Positions 36,293 through 45,919 are shown, numbered from the stretch's first letter. The stretch is 64,000 bases of DNA from Pseudothauera hydrothermalis (GCF_003345255.1 NZ_CP029331.1:992001-1056000); one strand, 5' to 3'. The notes: a model not told the origin generated them from the sequence alone. Translations and numbers: made by a program.

Positions 36293-36380
36293 CTCCTTTT
36301 TCATGCTTCGATTATCGGCGAGCGCGATTGAATCTGAAGCACGAAAAAGTGGGGCAGACGCACCCTTATTTCATGCTTCA
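36293..36380 (-). promoter_or_regulatory. Mutually exclusive RNA hairpins joining the fliK stop to the fliL start
   Basis: Three related arms in mRNA order: A (36380-36365, TGAAGCATGAAATAAG, beginning with the fliK stop TGA), B (36349-36335, CTTTTTCGTGCTTCA) and C (36310-36296, CGAAGCATGAAAAAG, running into the fliL GGAG). B can pair with C in 14 consecutive pairs including one G-U, or with A in 12 consecutive pairs including one G-U, but not both. B:C would hold the fliL ribosome-binding site at its base. No U-run follows, so translational control is likelier than termination. The effect is inference; the repeats are seen. Confidence 0.55.
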
Positions 36381-37622
36381 GGCAAAAATATCCACTAGAC
36401 CCTCGCCTTGCCGGGTCCATCCGGTGGCATGACCGATGCTGCCAAGGCCCGTCTCCGACGTCCAGCCCCAGCTCTGGCGTGCCTGCGGGTTGTGCGGCGT
36501 AGCGGTGTCCTGACCGCTGCGCTGATCGCCCGAGGTGTTGACACTGGTCTGCCCCAGGCTGACCCCGGATTGCGCCATCAACTCGCGCAGCCGCGGCATG
36601 GCCTGTTCCAGCGCTTCCTTGGCTTCCCGGGTGCTGGCCAGGAATTGGGCCGTGGCCTGGTCGCCATTGAGGTTGATCGACACTTCGATTTTGCCAAGGT
36701 TCGGCGGGGTGATCACCAGCTCTGCTTTGGATTCGCCGCGGTTGCTCATCCAGATGAGCTTGCTGCCGACATCTTCAGCCCAGCCTTGCTGCCCGAGCGG
36801 GGTTGCAACCTGCAACTGTGCGCCCGGCTGCAGCGGATGGGCGCTGCGTGGCGCCAATACGCCGTGCAGCGCGCTGGCAGGGTCGTTTTGCAGCGCTGCG
36901 ACTGCCTTGGTCGGGCCCTCGGGCACGGCGCCCGCCTTGGCGCCAAGGCCGGCCGGCCCCTGTACCGGCAGCGTTATCTCACGGTTGGCGCCGGGCGCCG
37001 CTTCGGCGAGGGTTGCGGTCTGATCGGCGAGCGCGTTTTGCACCCCTTTGCCGGCTTTGTCATCCGTGACGGCCAAAAGTCCCGCGCCTGCCTGGGGTTT
37101 GCCGGAAGGTCCGGTGTCTTGCAGCGCTTCGGCCTGTCCATCGGCAGCGGCGAGCAGCGCCTCGGCGTCTGCGGCCGGCAAGGGGATCGGGGCGGCAAGG
37201 GCTGCCGGTTGTGCGGCAACGCCGCTGCCGTCGGCGGCAGCTTTGCCGGCTTCGGCGTGCTCGGCCGGCTGCGCTTCCTTGCCGTCCGTGTTGGGGGCGG
37301 CGGACGTCGTGGAATCCTTGGCCGACGGGTCGCTGGGCGGTGCCGGTTCGGTGCGATCAGGCGTTTCTGAACTGCGCCGGGCATCGGGGCTGCGGCTGGA
37401 TTCAGTCTTGCGAACGTGGTCGGTGGCCGGCCGCTCGCGCGCTACCGAGGTGTCGCTCGGGCGTTCGGCGCTGCGATCCCGGGAGGCTGTCATACGGTTC
37501 TGCAAGGTCTGCGAAAAGTCCCCGGCTTGACTGCCATGACCGGCTTGAGGGGTCATGAAAGGCGGCAAGCCGGATGGCGCGGCGGTAGCGTACTGGGGTT
37601 GAAAGGTGAGCGGAGACGTCAT
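36378..37622 (-). CDS. fliK: Flagellar hook-length control protein FliK
   Basis: 414 residues. The first ~270 are Pro/Ala/Ser/Asp-rich and disordered, as in FliK rulers. The C-terminal substrate-switch domain (about 280-370) has ELVITPPNLGKIEVSINLNGDQATAQFLA and ALEQAMPRLRELMAQSGVSLGQTSV. It measures hook length and switches FlhB specificity. ATG 37622 is supported by the sigma-54 promoter 39 bases upstream; the open frame up to 37841 runs antisense-like into fliJ. First gene of the fliKLMNOPQR transcription unit. Confidence 0.92.
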   Translation of the reverse strand: MTSPLTFQPQYATAAPSGLPPFMTPQAGHGSQAGDFSQTLQNRMTASRDRSAERPSDTSVARERPATDHVRKTESSRSPDARRSSETPDRTEPAPPSDPSAKDSTTSAAPNTDGKEAQPAEHAEAGKAAADGSGVAAQPAALAAPIPLPAADAEALLAAADGQAEALQDTGPSGKPQAGAGLLAVTDDKAGKGVQNALADQTATLAEAAPGANREITLPVQGPAGLGAKAGAVPEGPTKAVAALQNDPASALHGVLAPRSAHPLQPGAQLQVATPLGQQGWAEDVGSKLIWMSNRGESKAELVITPPNLGKIEVSINLNGDQATAQFLASTREAKEALEQAMPRLRELMAQSGVSLGQTSVNTSGDQRSGQDTATPHNPQARQSWGWTSETGLGSIGHATGWTRQGEGLVDIFA

Positions 37623-37660
37623 GGTGGCTGACCTCTTGGGTTTTGTCTGCCAACCAATCG

Positions 37661-37676
37661 AGCAAGTGGTGTGCCA
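37661..37676 (-). promoter_or_regulatory. Sigma-54 promoter of the fliK operon
   Basis: Minus strand TGGCAC-N5-TTGCT, a perfect match, in the short gap between the fliJ stop (37694) and the fliK start. It would drive fliKLMNOPQR independently of fliFGHIJ. Confidence 0.85.
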
Positions 37677-37693
37677 GTCCTGCCGAAATGTTG

Positions 37694-38143
37694 CTAGTCG
37701 TCTGCCTTGCCGGGGAAGCGGCGGGCGGCGTGCTCGTCGGACAGCCGTTGTTCCTGCCGCGCTTCGGCGCGCAGCGCTGCGCTGCGTTGGCGCTGGGTCA
37801 GGGTGTCGAGGGCCTTGACCTTGTTGCGGTGGTTGATCCACACCTGCTGGCCTTGAAGGGTGAGCTGCCGGGATTGCTCCACCAGGCCGCGTTGCGCAGC
37901 GATGGCCTCATCGATTTTGGCCAAGAAAGCGCTGTAGTTGCGCCAGGCATCCGGGCCAATGCCGCTGGCCGCAGCTTGCAAGAAGCGTTGCTGATACTCG
38001 TCGCGATAACTTTGCAGCATCTCGAGCTTGCGCTGACCTTCGGTTTCGCTGGCAATCAGCGCCCCCAGCCGGCGGGCGGCGTCATCCAGGCGCGTCTGCA
38101 TCAGTTCGAGCAGAGGTTGTAGCGGAGATGTCCTGTTCAACAT
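37694..38143 (-). CDS. fliJ: Flagellar export chaperone FliJ
   Basis: 149 residues forming a continuous antiparallel coiled coil rich in Gln, Arg and Ala, with YRDEYQQRFLQAAASGI near residue 55, as in FliJ. FliJ couples the FliI ATPase ring to the export gate. ATG 38143 (MLNRTSPLQPLLELMQ) is chosen; the frame runs 12 codons further without support. Last gene of the fliFGHIJ unit. Confidence 0.9.
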   Translation of the reverse strand: MLNRTSPLQPLLELMQTRLDDAARRLGALIASETEGQRKLEMLQSYRDEYQQRFLQAAASGIGPDAWRNYSAFLAKIDEAIAAQRGLVEQSRQLTLQGQQVWINHRNKVKALDTLTQRQRSAALRAEARQEQRLSDEHAARRFPGKADD

Positions 38144-38230
38144 GGCCTCTCTTGGGTCGCGTTTGGGCCGCGGCGGCAAGGGCGAGCGCTCGGGCGGCCG
38201 GTCGCGCGCTCACCCGGTGCGGGGTGCGGG

Positions 38231-39637
38231 TCAGTCCGCCGGGGCGAAGAGCCGGTGCAATTTGGCGGCGGCGGTATCAAAGGCTTCGCGTTCGTCGATA
38301 CGCTGCTGGAGAAACGCTTCAAGTTTAGGATAAAGCGCAACGGCCGTGTCGAGCAGCGGATCGGCGCCCGGCTGGTAGGCGCCCACCGCGATCAGGTCGC
38401 GCGAGCGCTGGTAACGCGAAAACAACTGTTTGAAGCGGCGCACCAGTTCAAAGTGTTCCGCGCTCACCAGGTTGTGCATGGCGCGTGAGATGGATTGCTC
38501 GATGTCGATGGCCGGGTAGTGGCCTTGGTCGGCCAATGTGCGTGAGAGTACGAAGTGGCCGTCGAGGATGGCCCGGGCTGAATCGGCGATTGGGTCTTGT
38601 TGGTCGTCGCCTTCGGCCAGCACGGTGTAGAAAGCGGTGATCGATCCGCCGCCGTCCGGGCCATTGCCGGCGCGCTCGACCAGCGCTGGCAGGCGGGCGA
38701 ATACCGAGGGCGGATAACCGCGGGTGACCGGAGGTTCGCCGATGGCTAGCGCGATCTCGCGCTGGGCCATGGCATAGCGGGTCAGCGAATCCATGATCAG
38801 CAGCACTTGTTTGCCCTGGTCGCGGAAGTGTTCGGCAATGGTGGTGGCGTAGGCGGCGCCTTGCAGACGCATCAACGGACTGGTGTCGGCCGGGGCGGCC
38901 ACCACTACCGAGCGGGCGAGACCTTGCGGGCCAAGGCTGTGCTCGATGAATTCCTTGACCTCGCGCCCCCGTTCGCCGATCAGCCCGACGACGATCACAT
39001 CCGCCGAGGTGTAGCGCGCCATCATGCCGATCAGCACCGACTTGCCCACCCCCGAGCCGGCAAACAGGCCCAGGCGCTGGCCGCGGCCGACGGTGAGCAA
39101 GCTGTTGATGGCGCGGATCCCTACATCCAGCGGGGCGGCAATCGGTGCGCGCTGCAGCGGGTTGAAGGGGCGGCTTTGTAGCGAGCGGGTCTGGGGGGCG
39201 TCCAGTGGGCCCAAACCGTCCAGCGGCCGCCCGCCGCCATCGACCACCCGGCCAAGCAGGCCCTCGCCCACCGGAAGGTGCTTGGCACGGTCGGCAGCGC
39301 GCCGGTTGCGCGGGGCGTCTTGTCCGGGCTGGAGGCGGTTGGGCGGGGTTTCCAGTGGCAGAACCAAGGCGCCGGGGGCCAAGCCGAAGACATCCTCGGT
39401 GGGCATCATGTAGAGCTTTTCACCATGAAAGCCGACGACTTCGGCTTCCACCCAACCGCCGCCTGGCACCATGATGCGGCAGCCCGAGCCGAGCGGCAGC
39501 TTGAGTCCGGCCGCTTCCATGACCAGGCCGTTGATGCGCGTGAGGCGGCCGGAGAGTTCGAACGGACGGGCGTCGTCGGCCATTGCTCGGTTGCCGGCCA
39601 GATAGTTGCGCCAGGTGTCAGCCGGTTGCCTCATCAT
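38231..39637 (-). CDS. fliI: Flagellum-specific ATPase FliI
   Basis: 468 residues, F1-beta-like. Walker A is GSGVGKS (194-200), Walker B lies in [12 protein letters not shown], and [13 protein letters not shown] and [18 protein letters not shown] are FliI signatures. It energises type III export with FliH and FliJ. The start overlaps the fliH stop (ATGA); a second Met is one codon later. Confidence 0.97.
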   Translation of the reverse strand: MMRQPADTWRNYLAGNRAMADDARPFELSGRLTRINGLVMEAAGLKLPLGSGCRIMVPGGGWVEAEVVGFHGEKLYMMPTEDVFGLAPGALVLPLETPPNRLQPGQDAPRNRRAADRAKHLPVGEGLLGRVVDGGGRPLDGLGPLDAPQTRSLQSRPFNPLQRAPIAAPLDVGIRAINSLLTVGRGQRLGLFAGSGVGKSVLIGMMARYTSADVIVVGLIGERGREVKEFIEHSLGPQGLARSVVVAAPADTSPLMRLQGAAYATTIAEHFRDQGKQVLLIMDSLTRYAMAQREIALAIGEPPVTRGYPPSVFARLPALVERAGNGPDGGGSITAFYTVLAEGDDQQDPIADSARAILDGHFVLSRTLADQGHYPAIDIEQSISRAMHNLVSAEHFELVRRFKQLFSRYQRSRDLIAVGAYQPGADPLLDTAVALYPKLEAFLQQRIDEREAFDTAAAKLHRLFAPAD

Positions 39638-40374
39638 CTGTCGTCGTTCGCATCCCAGGCGGTCTCGTCCCGCCCCAGGTTTTCGATGATGCGTCGCCAG
39701 CGGGTGTGCACCGTGGCGTCCACCCGGGTGTCGCCGGCTTCGAGCACGCAGCCGCCGGGGGTGAGCGTGTCGTCTTCGATCAAGCGGTGTGCGCCGTGGG
39801 CAAGCGACTCGCCAAGCAGTTCCCGCACCCGCGCCGCGTCATCCGGATGCAGACGGATGATGGCCGAGCGCTGCGGCAATTCTTGCAGGGCGCGGCGCAC
39901 CGTGTCGGCAATGGCTTGTGGCTGGGTAGCCAGCGTGTCGCCCACCATTTTGCGTGCGATGGCCAGCGCAAGCCCCATCAGCTCTTCGGCGATCTGGGCG
40001 TCGAGTTGCTCGAAGGCGTGTTCGAGCGCTTCGACCATGTGGCCTAGTTTTTGCGCTTCGGCGCGCGCCTGTTCAAGACCGTCGCGGTAGCCTGCTTCAT
40101 GGCCTTCGCGGTAGCCGGCTTGCTGCCCTGCGGCAAAGCCGGCGCGATAGCCTTCCTGGTGCGCCTCGGCGCGCGCTTGTTCCTGCATGCGTTCGAGCTC
40201 TTCCGCGGTGGGAAAGCGGAAGTCGGCGGGCAGGGTGGCTTCGGCCTCGATGCTGGATGGCGGGGGCGCTTGCTGGACAGACGGCTCGGGCGCCGGCGCC
40301 TGCTCTTGGGGGTCGAAAGATGGCGGCTCCCAGCGCCGGTAGGCGCCTGCGGCCTGGTGACGTTCGATAGCCAT
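39634..40374 (-). CDS. fliH: Flagellar assembly protein FliH
   Basis: 246 residues. The short conserved N-terminus [11 protein letters not shown] interacts with the C ring. An AxxxG/GxxxG repeat helix follows ([17 protein letters not shown] and onward, about 80-105), then the FliI-binding C-terminal domain. The Gly-repeat register is the hallmark of FliH. ATG 40374 avoids overlap with fliG; a start at 40407 would overlap it by 14 bases. It inhibits and positions FliI. Confidence 0.93.
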   Translation of the reverse strand: MAIERHQAAGAYRRWEPPSFDPQEQAPAPEPSVQQAPPPSSIEAEATLPADFRFPTAEELERMQEQARAEAHQEGYRAGFAAGQQAGYREGHEAGYRDGLEQARAEAQKLGHMVEALEHAFEQLDAQIAEELMGLALAIARKMVGDTLATQPQAIADTVRRALQELPQRSAIIRLHPDDAARVRELLGESLAHGAHRLIEDDTLTPGGCVLEAGDTRVDATVHTRWRRIIENLGRDETAWDANDDR

Positions 40375-40393
40375 CAGCGGCGGATGTCGAGGT

Positions 40394-41398
40394 CTACACA
40401 AAGGCATCGTCGCCGCCCTTGCCGCCTAGCATGATCTGCCCTTCCTCGGCCAGGCGGCGAACGATCTTGAGGATCTCTTTCTGCTCGGCTTCGACTTCGG
40501 ACAGGCGCACCGGGCCCTTGGCCTCCAAATCTTCGCGCAGCATTTCGGCTGCCCGGCTGGACATGTTCTTGAAGATTTTTTCGCGCAGTTCCGGCGCCGC
40601 CCCTTTGAGCGCGATCACCAGCGAATCGGACTGCACCTCGCGCAAAATGGTCTGGATGCCACGGTCGTCGATGTCCATCAGGTTCTCGAACACGAACATT
40701 TCGTCGAGAATCTTCTGGGCCAGATCGGGATCGTATTCGCGGACGTTGTCGATGATCGCGGTTTCGGCCGCCGAGCCGACGAAGTTGAGAATCTCGGCGG
40801 CATGGCGCACCCCGCCCATGGCCGCTTTTTTGACCGTGGAAGCCCCTGAAAGCATGCGGGTCAGGGCATCGTTGAGCTCTTTGAGCGCTGCCGGCTGCAC
40901 CCCGTCCAGCGTGGCGATGCGCAGCACCACGTCATTGCGCAGCCGCTCCGGGAAGTGCTTGAGAATTTCGCCTGCCTGATCGAATTCCAGATGCACCAGG
41001 ATGGTGGCAATGATTTGCGGGTGTTCGTTCTTGATTAGATCGGCGGCAGTGGCCGCGTCCATCCATTTCAGGCTTTCGATGCCGGCGGTGTCCGAACCGC
41101 TCAGTACGCGCGACAGCAGATGGGCGGCGCGCTCGTCGCCCAGCGCCTTGGTCAGCATTTCGCGAATCTGCGCTTCGTCGGCCTGGATGGCCGCGCCCTT
41201 GCTGGCGTGTGCTTCCAGTTCGTCCAACAAGGGTTCGACCTTGCTGCGCGGCTGCGCCGGCATGGTCGCCATCTTCATACCGAGTTTTTGCACCTCGCGC
41301 GGGCCCAGATGCTTGAGGACTTCGGCGGCTTCGTTCGGGCCCAGGGTGAGCAGCAGCAGCGCCGCTTTTTCCAGACCTTCTTCCGGGGATGTGCTCAC
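40394..41398 (-). CDS. fliG: Flagellar motor switch protein FliG
   Basis: 334 residues. ARM-like domains have LLLTLGPNEAAEVLKHLGPREVQKLG and EHPQIIATILVHLEFDQAGEIL. The C-terminal torque helix region is IDDRGIQTILREVQSDSLVIALKG followed by NMSSRAAEMLREDLEAKGPVRLSEVE, with the charged residues that contact the stator. The start is GTG 41398 in a GTGA overlap with fliF, behind a GGAGG site inside the fliF end. Confidence 0.96.
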   Translation of the reverse strand: MSTSPEEGLEKAALLLLTLGPNEAAEVLKHLGPREVQKLGMKMATMPAQPRSKVEPLLDELEAHASKGAAIQADEAQIREMLTKALGDERAAHLLSRVLSGSDTAGIESLKWMDAATAADLIKNEHPQIIATILVHLEFDQAGEILKHFPERLRNDVVLRIATLDGVQPAALKELNDALTRMLSGASTVKKAAMGGVRHAAEILNFVGSAAETAIIDNVREYDPDLAQKILDEMFVFENLMDIDDRGIQTILREVQSDSLVIALKGAAPELREKIFKNMSSRAAEMLREDLEAKGPVRLSEVEAEQKEILKIVRRLAEEGQIMLGGKGGDDAFV

Positions 41399-43053
41399 TT
41401 GCGACCCTCCTCACTCACACCCATCCATTCCTTGATCAGCGCAGCAACGATCTTGGGATCCTGGCTGGCCAGCTCCCGGGCGCGCGCCAAGCGGGCTTCG
41501 TAAGAATCCACCGCGGCAGCGGCCGACAAACTGACCTCGACATCTTCTTCGTCTTCTTCCATCTCCTCGTCCTCTTCTTCCTGCGCAGGGGGCGGCGGCG
41601 CCACGGTGCGCAGCAGCGGACGGATGATGGCCAGATACACGAACAGCACCACCAGCAGGATCAGCAGATAGCCGGCGGCTTCCTTGGCCAGTTCGAGCAC
41701 ATCCGGATCTTTCCATAATGGTACTTCAGGGGCAGCTTCCGGTTCGGCGAAGGCGCTGCCGACCACGTTGAGGCTGTCGCCGCGTTCCTGGTTGTAACCC
41801 ATGGCTTCGCGTACCAAGCTGGTGATCTGGGCGATTTCCTCCTCGGTGAAGGGCACGCTCTCGGTTTCGCCCGCCTGGTTCGTCCGGGTACGGTTGTTGA
41901 GCACCACCGCCACCGACAGGCGCTTGACCTGGCCCATGGCCTGGCGCACATGCTGGATGGTGCGGTCGAGCTCGTAATTGGTGACCGCGCTGCGGGTGCT
42001 GTTGATCGCCGCGGCATAGGCGCCGTCATTGCCCACCGACGGTGTGGTGATCGGGGCGGTTGCCGGCACCGGAGGCTGGTTGGTCAGTGCGCCGGGCACG
42101 CCCTGCGGACCGGCGTCGGCATTGCGGCTTTCGTTGATCTGCTGGCTGCGGATGGCCTGGTCGGGCGAGGGATTGGGTTTGTAGGTCTCGGCCGTTTGTT
42201 CGACCTGGTTGAAATCGATGTCGGCGGTGACCTGGGCGCTGAAATTACCCTTGCCGAGAATGGGCAGCAGGATGTTTTCGATACGCCGAATGTATGCCGC
42301 TTCGACCTCGGCCACATAATCCAGTTGTTTCGGTTCCAGGCCCGGGCGGTCGAGCGCGTTCGGCTTGCGGGTGAGCAAGGTGCCGGTCTGATCGATGATG
42401 CTCACGTCGCTTTGCGCCATGCGTGGCACGCTCGAGGCCACCAAATGCACGATGCCGGCAATCTGCGTTTCGTCCAGTACCCGCCCCGGGCGCAAGTTGA
42501 TCATCACCGAGGCAGTCGGCTTCTGGTTGTCGCGCAAAAACGCGGTTTGCTTCGGAATCGCCAAATGCACCCGGGCGCTGGCCACCGAGGCGATCGACTG
42601 GATGGTGCGCGACAGCTCGCCTTCGAGTGCGCGCTGATAATTGACCTGCTCGTGGAACTGCGAAATGCCCAGCTTCTGGGTCTCCATGACCTCGAAACCG
42701 ACCAGCCCGCCCTTGGGCAGTCCTTCGGCCGCAAGGCGCAGGCGCACCTCATGTACTCGTTCGGCCGGTACCAGGATGGCGTTGCCGGTGGGCGACAGGC
42801 GATAGGGGACGTTTTGCTGCTGCAGCGCGGTGACGATGGCGCCCCCGTCGCGCTCATCGAAATTGGAAAACAACACTGCATAGGCGGGTTCGCGTTGCCA
42901 GAGCAGCACCCCGACCACCAATGCAATGGCCAGCGCAAGCGCCGCCGCGCCGGCCAGCTTCTGTTTCTGGTCCAGTGCGCGGATATTGTCGATGATCTGC
43001 TGCAATCGAGAGCGGGGGGCTGGTGCGGCAGCGGCGGTGTCTGCGGTTGCCAT
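41395..43053 (-). CDS. fliF: Flagellar MS-ring protein FliF
   Basis: 552 residues with transmembrane helices at about 33-52 and near 445-465, and ring-building motifs (YAVLFSNFDERDGGAIV; GLVGFEVMETQKLGISQFHEQVNYQRALEGELSRTI region; PKQTAFLRDNQKPTASVMI). The C-terminal tail DPKIVAALIKEWMG binds FliG. ATG 43053 follows CAGGAATCCAGC; the frame extends to 43311, overlapping the divergent regulatory region and flrB, so the long form is rejected. Confidence 0.95.
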   Translation of the reverse strand: MATADTAAAAPAPRSRLQQIIDNIRALDQKQKLAGAAALALAIALVVGVLLWQREPAYAVLFSNFDERDGGAIVTALQQQNVPYRLSPTGNAILVPAERVHEVRLRLAAEGLPKGGLVGFEVMETQKLGISQFHEQVNYQRALEGELSRTIQSIASVASARVHLAIPKQTAFLRDNQKPTASVMINLRPGRVLDETQIAGIVHLVASSVPRMAQSDVSIIDQTGTLLTRKPNALDRPGLEPKQLDYVAEVEAAYIRRIENILLPILGKGNFSAQVTADIDFNQVEQTAETYKPNPSPDQAIRSQQINESRNADAGPQGVPGALTNQPPVPATAPITTPSVGNDGAYAAAINSTRSAVTNYELDRTIQHVRQAMGQVKRLSVAVVLNNRTRTNQAGETESVPFTEEEIAQITSLVREAMGYNQERGDSLNVVGSAFAEPEAAPEVPLWKDPDVLELAKEAAGYLLILLVVLFVYLAIIRPLLRTVAPPPPAQEEEDEEMEEDEEDVEVSLSAAAAVDSYEARLARARELASQDPKIVAALIKEWMGVSEEGRK

Positions 43054-43130
43054 GCTGGATTCCTGTTGCAGTCCCTTTGACGGATGCCGGGATTGTCTGC
43101 CTACAGGCGCAACATCAATGTTTGGAAAAG

Positions 43131-43145
43131 CGGCATTTTTTGCCG
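43131..43145. promoter_or_regulatory. Candidate FlrC enhancer between fliF and flrB
   Basis: Perfect palindrome CGGCA-TTTTT-TGCCG (extended by one more pair, G/C, on both sides). It lies about +17 to +31 relative to the start predicted from the fliF -24/-12 site, the same side and similar distance as the copy at flagellin 2. As RNA it also makes a small hairpin followed by UUUU in the fliF direction, so an attenuation role is possible. Confidence 0.45.
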
Positions 43146-43173
43146 CCTGTTTGCCGGTTACCATACACTGTGG

Positions 43174-43189
43174 CGCAGCTAGACTGCCA
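43174..43189 (-). promoter_or_regulatory. Probable sigma-54 promoter of fliF
   Basis: Minus strand TGGCAG-N5-CTGCG keeps the essential GG and GC at the right spacing but has a poor -12 box. The nearby CGGCA-N5-TGCCG palindrome supports it. The implied leader before fliF is about 110 bases. Confidence 0.45.
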
Positions 43190-43221
43190 GCCATGAAAAA
43201 GCCGCCGGGAGTCCGACTCCG

Positions 43222-44403
43222 ATGCCCAATACCGCAGCTTCTGCCGATTCCGATCGATCGGTGCCGCGCACGGCAGCCGAGCGGGGCGCAGCGCGCCTGG
43301 ATGCGGCGCAACTGGCCGAAGCCTTCCAGTTGTTCAGCCGGGCCTCGGAAGAGCTTTCACAGGCTTACAAAGCCTTGCAGGGCCGGGTCGAGCAGCTGAC
43401 CGAACGCTTGACCGTGCTGATGGGCGCACTGCCTGCCGGCGTGGTGGTACTGGATCGCACCGGCACCTTGGTGCAGGTCAACCGCGCCGCCGAGGAACTG
43501 CTTGGCACCGGTATCACCGGACAATCCTGGAAGCAGGTGGGAGCGGCATTGCAGGCCACCGAAACCCCGGGGGAAATGAGCGTGGAACTGGCCGACGGTC
43601 CGCGCCGCCTGTCGGTGTCGGAGACCGCGCTGGAGTCCGGCGACGAGCGCATCGTCTTGTTGCATGACATTACCGAAACCCATCGCATGCGTCTGACCGC
43701 CGAGCGCAACGAGCGCCTCGCCGCCATGGGGGAGATGGTCGCCGGTCTGGCGCACCAGCTACGCACCCCGCTGGCAGCGGCTTTGCTCTACATCGGCAAT
43801 CTGCGCCAGCCCGAACTTGGACCGGCCGAACGCCTCAAGGTGGCCGATCGCGCCATCGAGCGCATGCGCTATCTGGAACGGCTGATCCGCGACATGCTGC
43901 TGTTTGCCCGCGGCGACAGTCTGGGGCGACAGTATTTCAGTGTTTGCGAGCTGAGCGCTGAGCTGGCGCATACCCTGGAGCCGGTGGCACGTGCGCGGCA
44001 GATCGAATTCACCAGCCGCTGCGACTGCGGCGACACGGAACTGCATGGCGACCGCAAGGCGCTGGCCGGCGCGCTCACCAATCTGCTGGAAAACGCCATT
44101 CAGGCGACCGAACCGGGCGGACGTGTCGACTGCCATGTCGGTCAGCTAGGGCAAGACATCGTGTTTACCGTCCGCGACACCGGGCGCGGCATCGAGCCGG
44201 CTTTGCAAGCGCGGCTGTTCGAACCCTTCTTCACCACCCGGGCCGAGGGCACCGGCTTAGGCTTGGCAATTGCCCGCGGCGTGGCGCGTGCACACGGCGG
44301 CGACATCACCCTGCAGTCTTCGCTCGGCAAGGGCTCCACCTTTGTGCTCACCGTCCCGCTGCCGACCGAGGGCGCAGACGCAGACGGCAAGGTCGTACCA
44401 TGA
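43222..44403 (+). CDS. flrB: Sensor histidine kinase FlrB (FleS family)
   Basis: 393 residues, cytoplasmic (no transmembrane helix). An N-terminal helix-rich part (20-68) precedes a PAS domain (about 68-150, MGALPAGVVVLDRTGTLVQVN). The HisKA box is VAGLAHQLRTPLAAALLY (His178). The HATPase_c domain has LLENAIQATEPGG, VRDTGRGI and GTGLGLAIA. It phosphorylates FlrC, whose gene overlaps it by ATGA. It is divergent from fliF across a 168-base region. Confidence 0.93.
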   Translation: MPNTAASADSDRSVPRTAAERGAARLDAAQLAEAFQLFSRASEELSQAYKALQGRVEQLTERLTVLMGALPAGVVVLDRTGTLVQVNRAAEELLGTGITGQSWKQVGAALQATETPGEMSVELADGPRRLSVSETALESGDERIVLLHDITETHRMRLTAERNERLAAMGEMVAGLAHQLRTPLAAALLYIGNLRQPELGPAERLKVADRAIERMRYLERLIRDMLLFARGDSLGRQYFSVCELSAELAHTLEPVARARQIEFTSRCDCGDTELHGDRKALAGALTNLLENAIQATEPGGRVDCHVGQLGQDIVFTVRDTGRGIEPALQARLFEPFFTTRAEGTGLGLAIARGVARAHGGDITLQSSLGKGSTFVLTVPLPTEGADADGKVVP

Positions 44404-45830
44404 TCGAACAACTCAACATCCTGGTCGTTGAAGACGATGACGCATTGCGTGACGCGGTGTGTTTCACCCTGGAGATGGCTGGCCACGGCGTGACCGGCGT
44501 CGATGGCGGACCGGCGGCGCTGGCCGAACTGGAACGCCAGTCCTTCAATCTGGTGATTACCGACTTGCGCATGCAACCGTTGGACGGCCTGCAGGTGCTC
44601 GGCGAGGTGCGCAGCCGTCAGCCGCATGTGCCGGTGTTGCTGATGACCGCCTACGGCGACGTGGACAAGGCTGTTGCTGCGATGCGCGGCGGCGCCTGCG
44701 ATTTTCTGATGAAACCGTTCGAGCCCGAAGTGCTGCTCGAGCATGTGCGCCGCTACGCCGCGGTACCGCCTGCCGCCGATGACACCATTGCCGAAGACCC
44801 GCACACCCGCAATCTGCTGGCGCTGGCTGCACGGGTGGCCGAAACCGATGCCACGGTACTTTTGACCGGCGAGTCGGGCACGGGCAAGGAAGTGTTTGCG
44901 CGTTATATCCATCACCACTCGGCGCGCGCGCGCGGCGCCTTTGTGGCCATCAACTGCGCGGCGATTCCTGAGAACCTTTTGGAAGCTACGTTGTTCGGTT
45001 ACGAAAAAGGCGCATTTACCGGCGCGCACAGCGCCCAGCCCGGTAAGTTCGAACAGGCCCAGGGCGGCACCATTTTGCTCGACGAGATTTCCGAAATGCC
45101 GCTCGGGCTGCAGGCCAAGCTGCTGCGCGTGCTGCAGGAGCGCGAAGTGGAGCGGGTGGGCGGCAAAAAACCGGTGGCGCTGGATATCCGTGTGCTGGCC
45201 ACCAGCAACCGCGACATGTTGCGCGAAATTGCCGCCGGCCGTTTCCGTGAAGACCTGTACTACCGCCTCAATGTGTTTCCGTTGGCGATTCCGGCGCTAC
45301 GCGAACGGCCGGGCGATGTGCTGCCGCTGGCCCGCCATTTTCTGGCCCGTCACGGTGAGCGGTTAAAACGCCAGGCGCATCTTTCTCCCGCGGCCGAAGC
45401 CCTGTTGCAAGCCTACCACTGGCCCGGCAATGTCCGGGAGCTGGAAAACACCATGCACCGGGTGCTGATTCTGACCGCCGGCGACAGCGTGTTGCCCGAA
45501 ACCATCCGGCTGTGCCTGCCGCACTGGCATGGCGAGGCCGCGTCGCGGTCGCCGCAGGCGAATGCGCAGACCGCTGCGCAGCCAGTGGCCATGAGCGCGC
45601 CGCCGCCCGCGACAAGTCTGCCGGCAAGTTTTGCCGCCGCGGCCTCATCCGCGCCGCCTGTGTCGCCGCCGCGGCCGGCCAATATGAAGGATCTGGAGCG
45701 CGAGCACATTCTGGCAACATTGCGCGAGTTTGGCGGCTCCCGCAAGAAAACCGTTGAAAAGCTTGGAATTTCCGAACGTACTCTGCGCTACAAGCTGCAG
45801 CAGTATCGCAAAGAGGGATACGAGGTCTGA
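44400..45830 (+). CDS. flrC: Sigma-54-dependent response regulator FlrC (FleR family)
   Basis: 476 residues in three parts: a receiver (1-120, Asp55 as phospho-site, VVEDDD acidic pocket); an AAA+ sigma-54 activator with Walker A GESGTGKE (157-164), the sigma-54 contact loop GAFTGA (204-209) and RLNVFPLAIPALRERPGD; and a C-terminal Fis-type helix-turn-helix ending KTVEKLGISERTLRYKLQQYRKEG. A Pro/Ala-rich linker of ~50 residues precedes the DNA-binding part. It should activate the sigma-54 promoters found across this locus. Confidence 0.95.
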   Translation: MIEQLNILVVEDDDALRDAVCFTLEMAGHGVTGVDGGPAALAELERQSFNLVITDLRMQPLDGLQVLGEVRSRQPHVPVLLMTAYGDVDKAVAAMRGGACDFLMKPFEPEVLLEHVRRYAAVPPAADDTIAEDPHTRNLLALAARVAETDATVLLTGESGTGKEVFARYIHHHSARARGAFVAINCAAIPENLLEATLFGYEKGAFTGAHSAQPGKFEQAQGGTILLDEISEMPLGLQAKLLRVLQEREVERVGGKKPVALDIRVLATSNRDMLREIAAGRFREDLYYRLNVFPLAIPALRERPGDVLPLARHFLARHGERLKRQAHLSPAAEALLQAYHWPGNVRELENTMHRVLILTAGDSVLPETIRLCLPHWHGEAASRSPQANAQTAAQPVAMSAPPPATSLPASFAAAASSAPPVSPPRPANMKDLEREHILATLREFGGSRKKTVEKLGISERTLRYKLQQYRKEGYEV

Positions 45831-45919
45831 GGGGTTCGGCTGCGGGCATCTTCTTTGCTTGGGGTTTGGTGAGGCGCTGAAGTTGCGCCGGGCAGGGCAC
45901 GCCTGATCGTGAAACTGGT

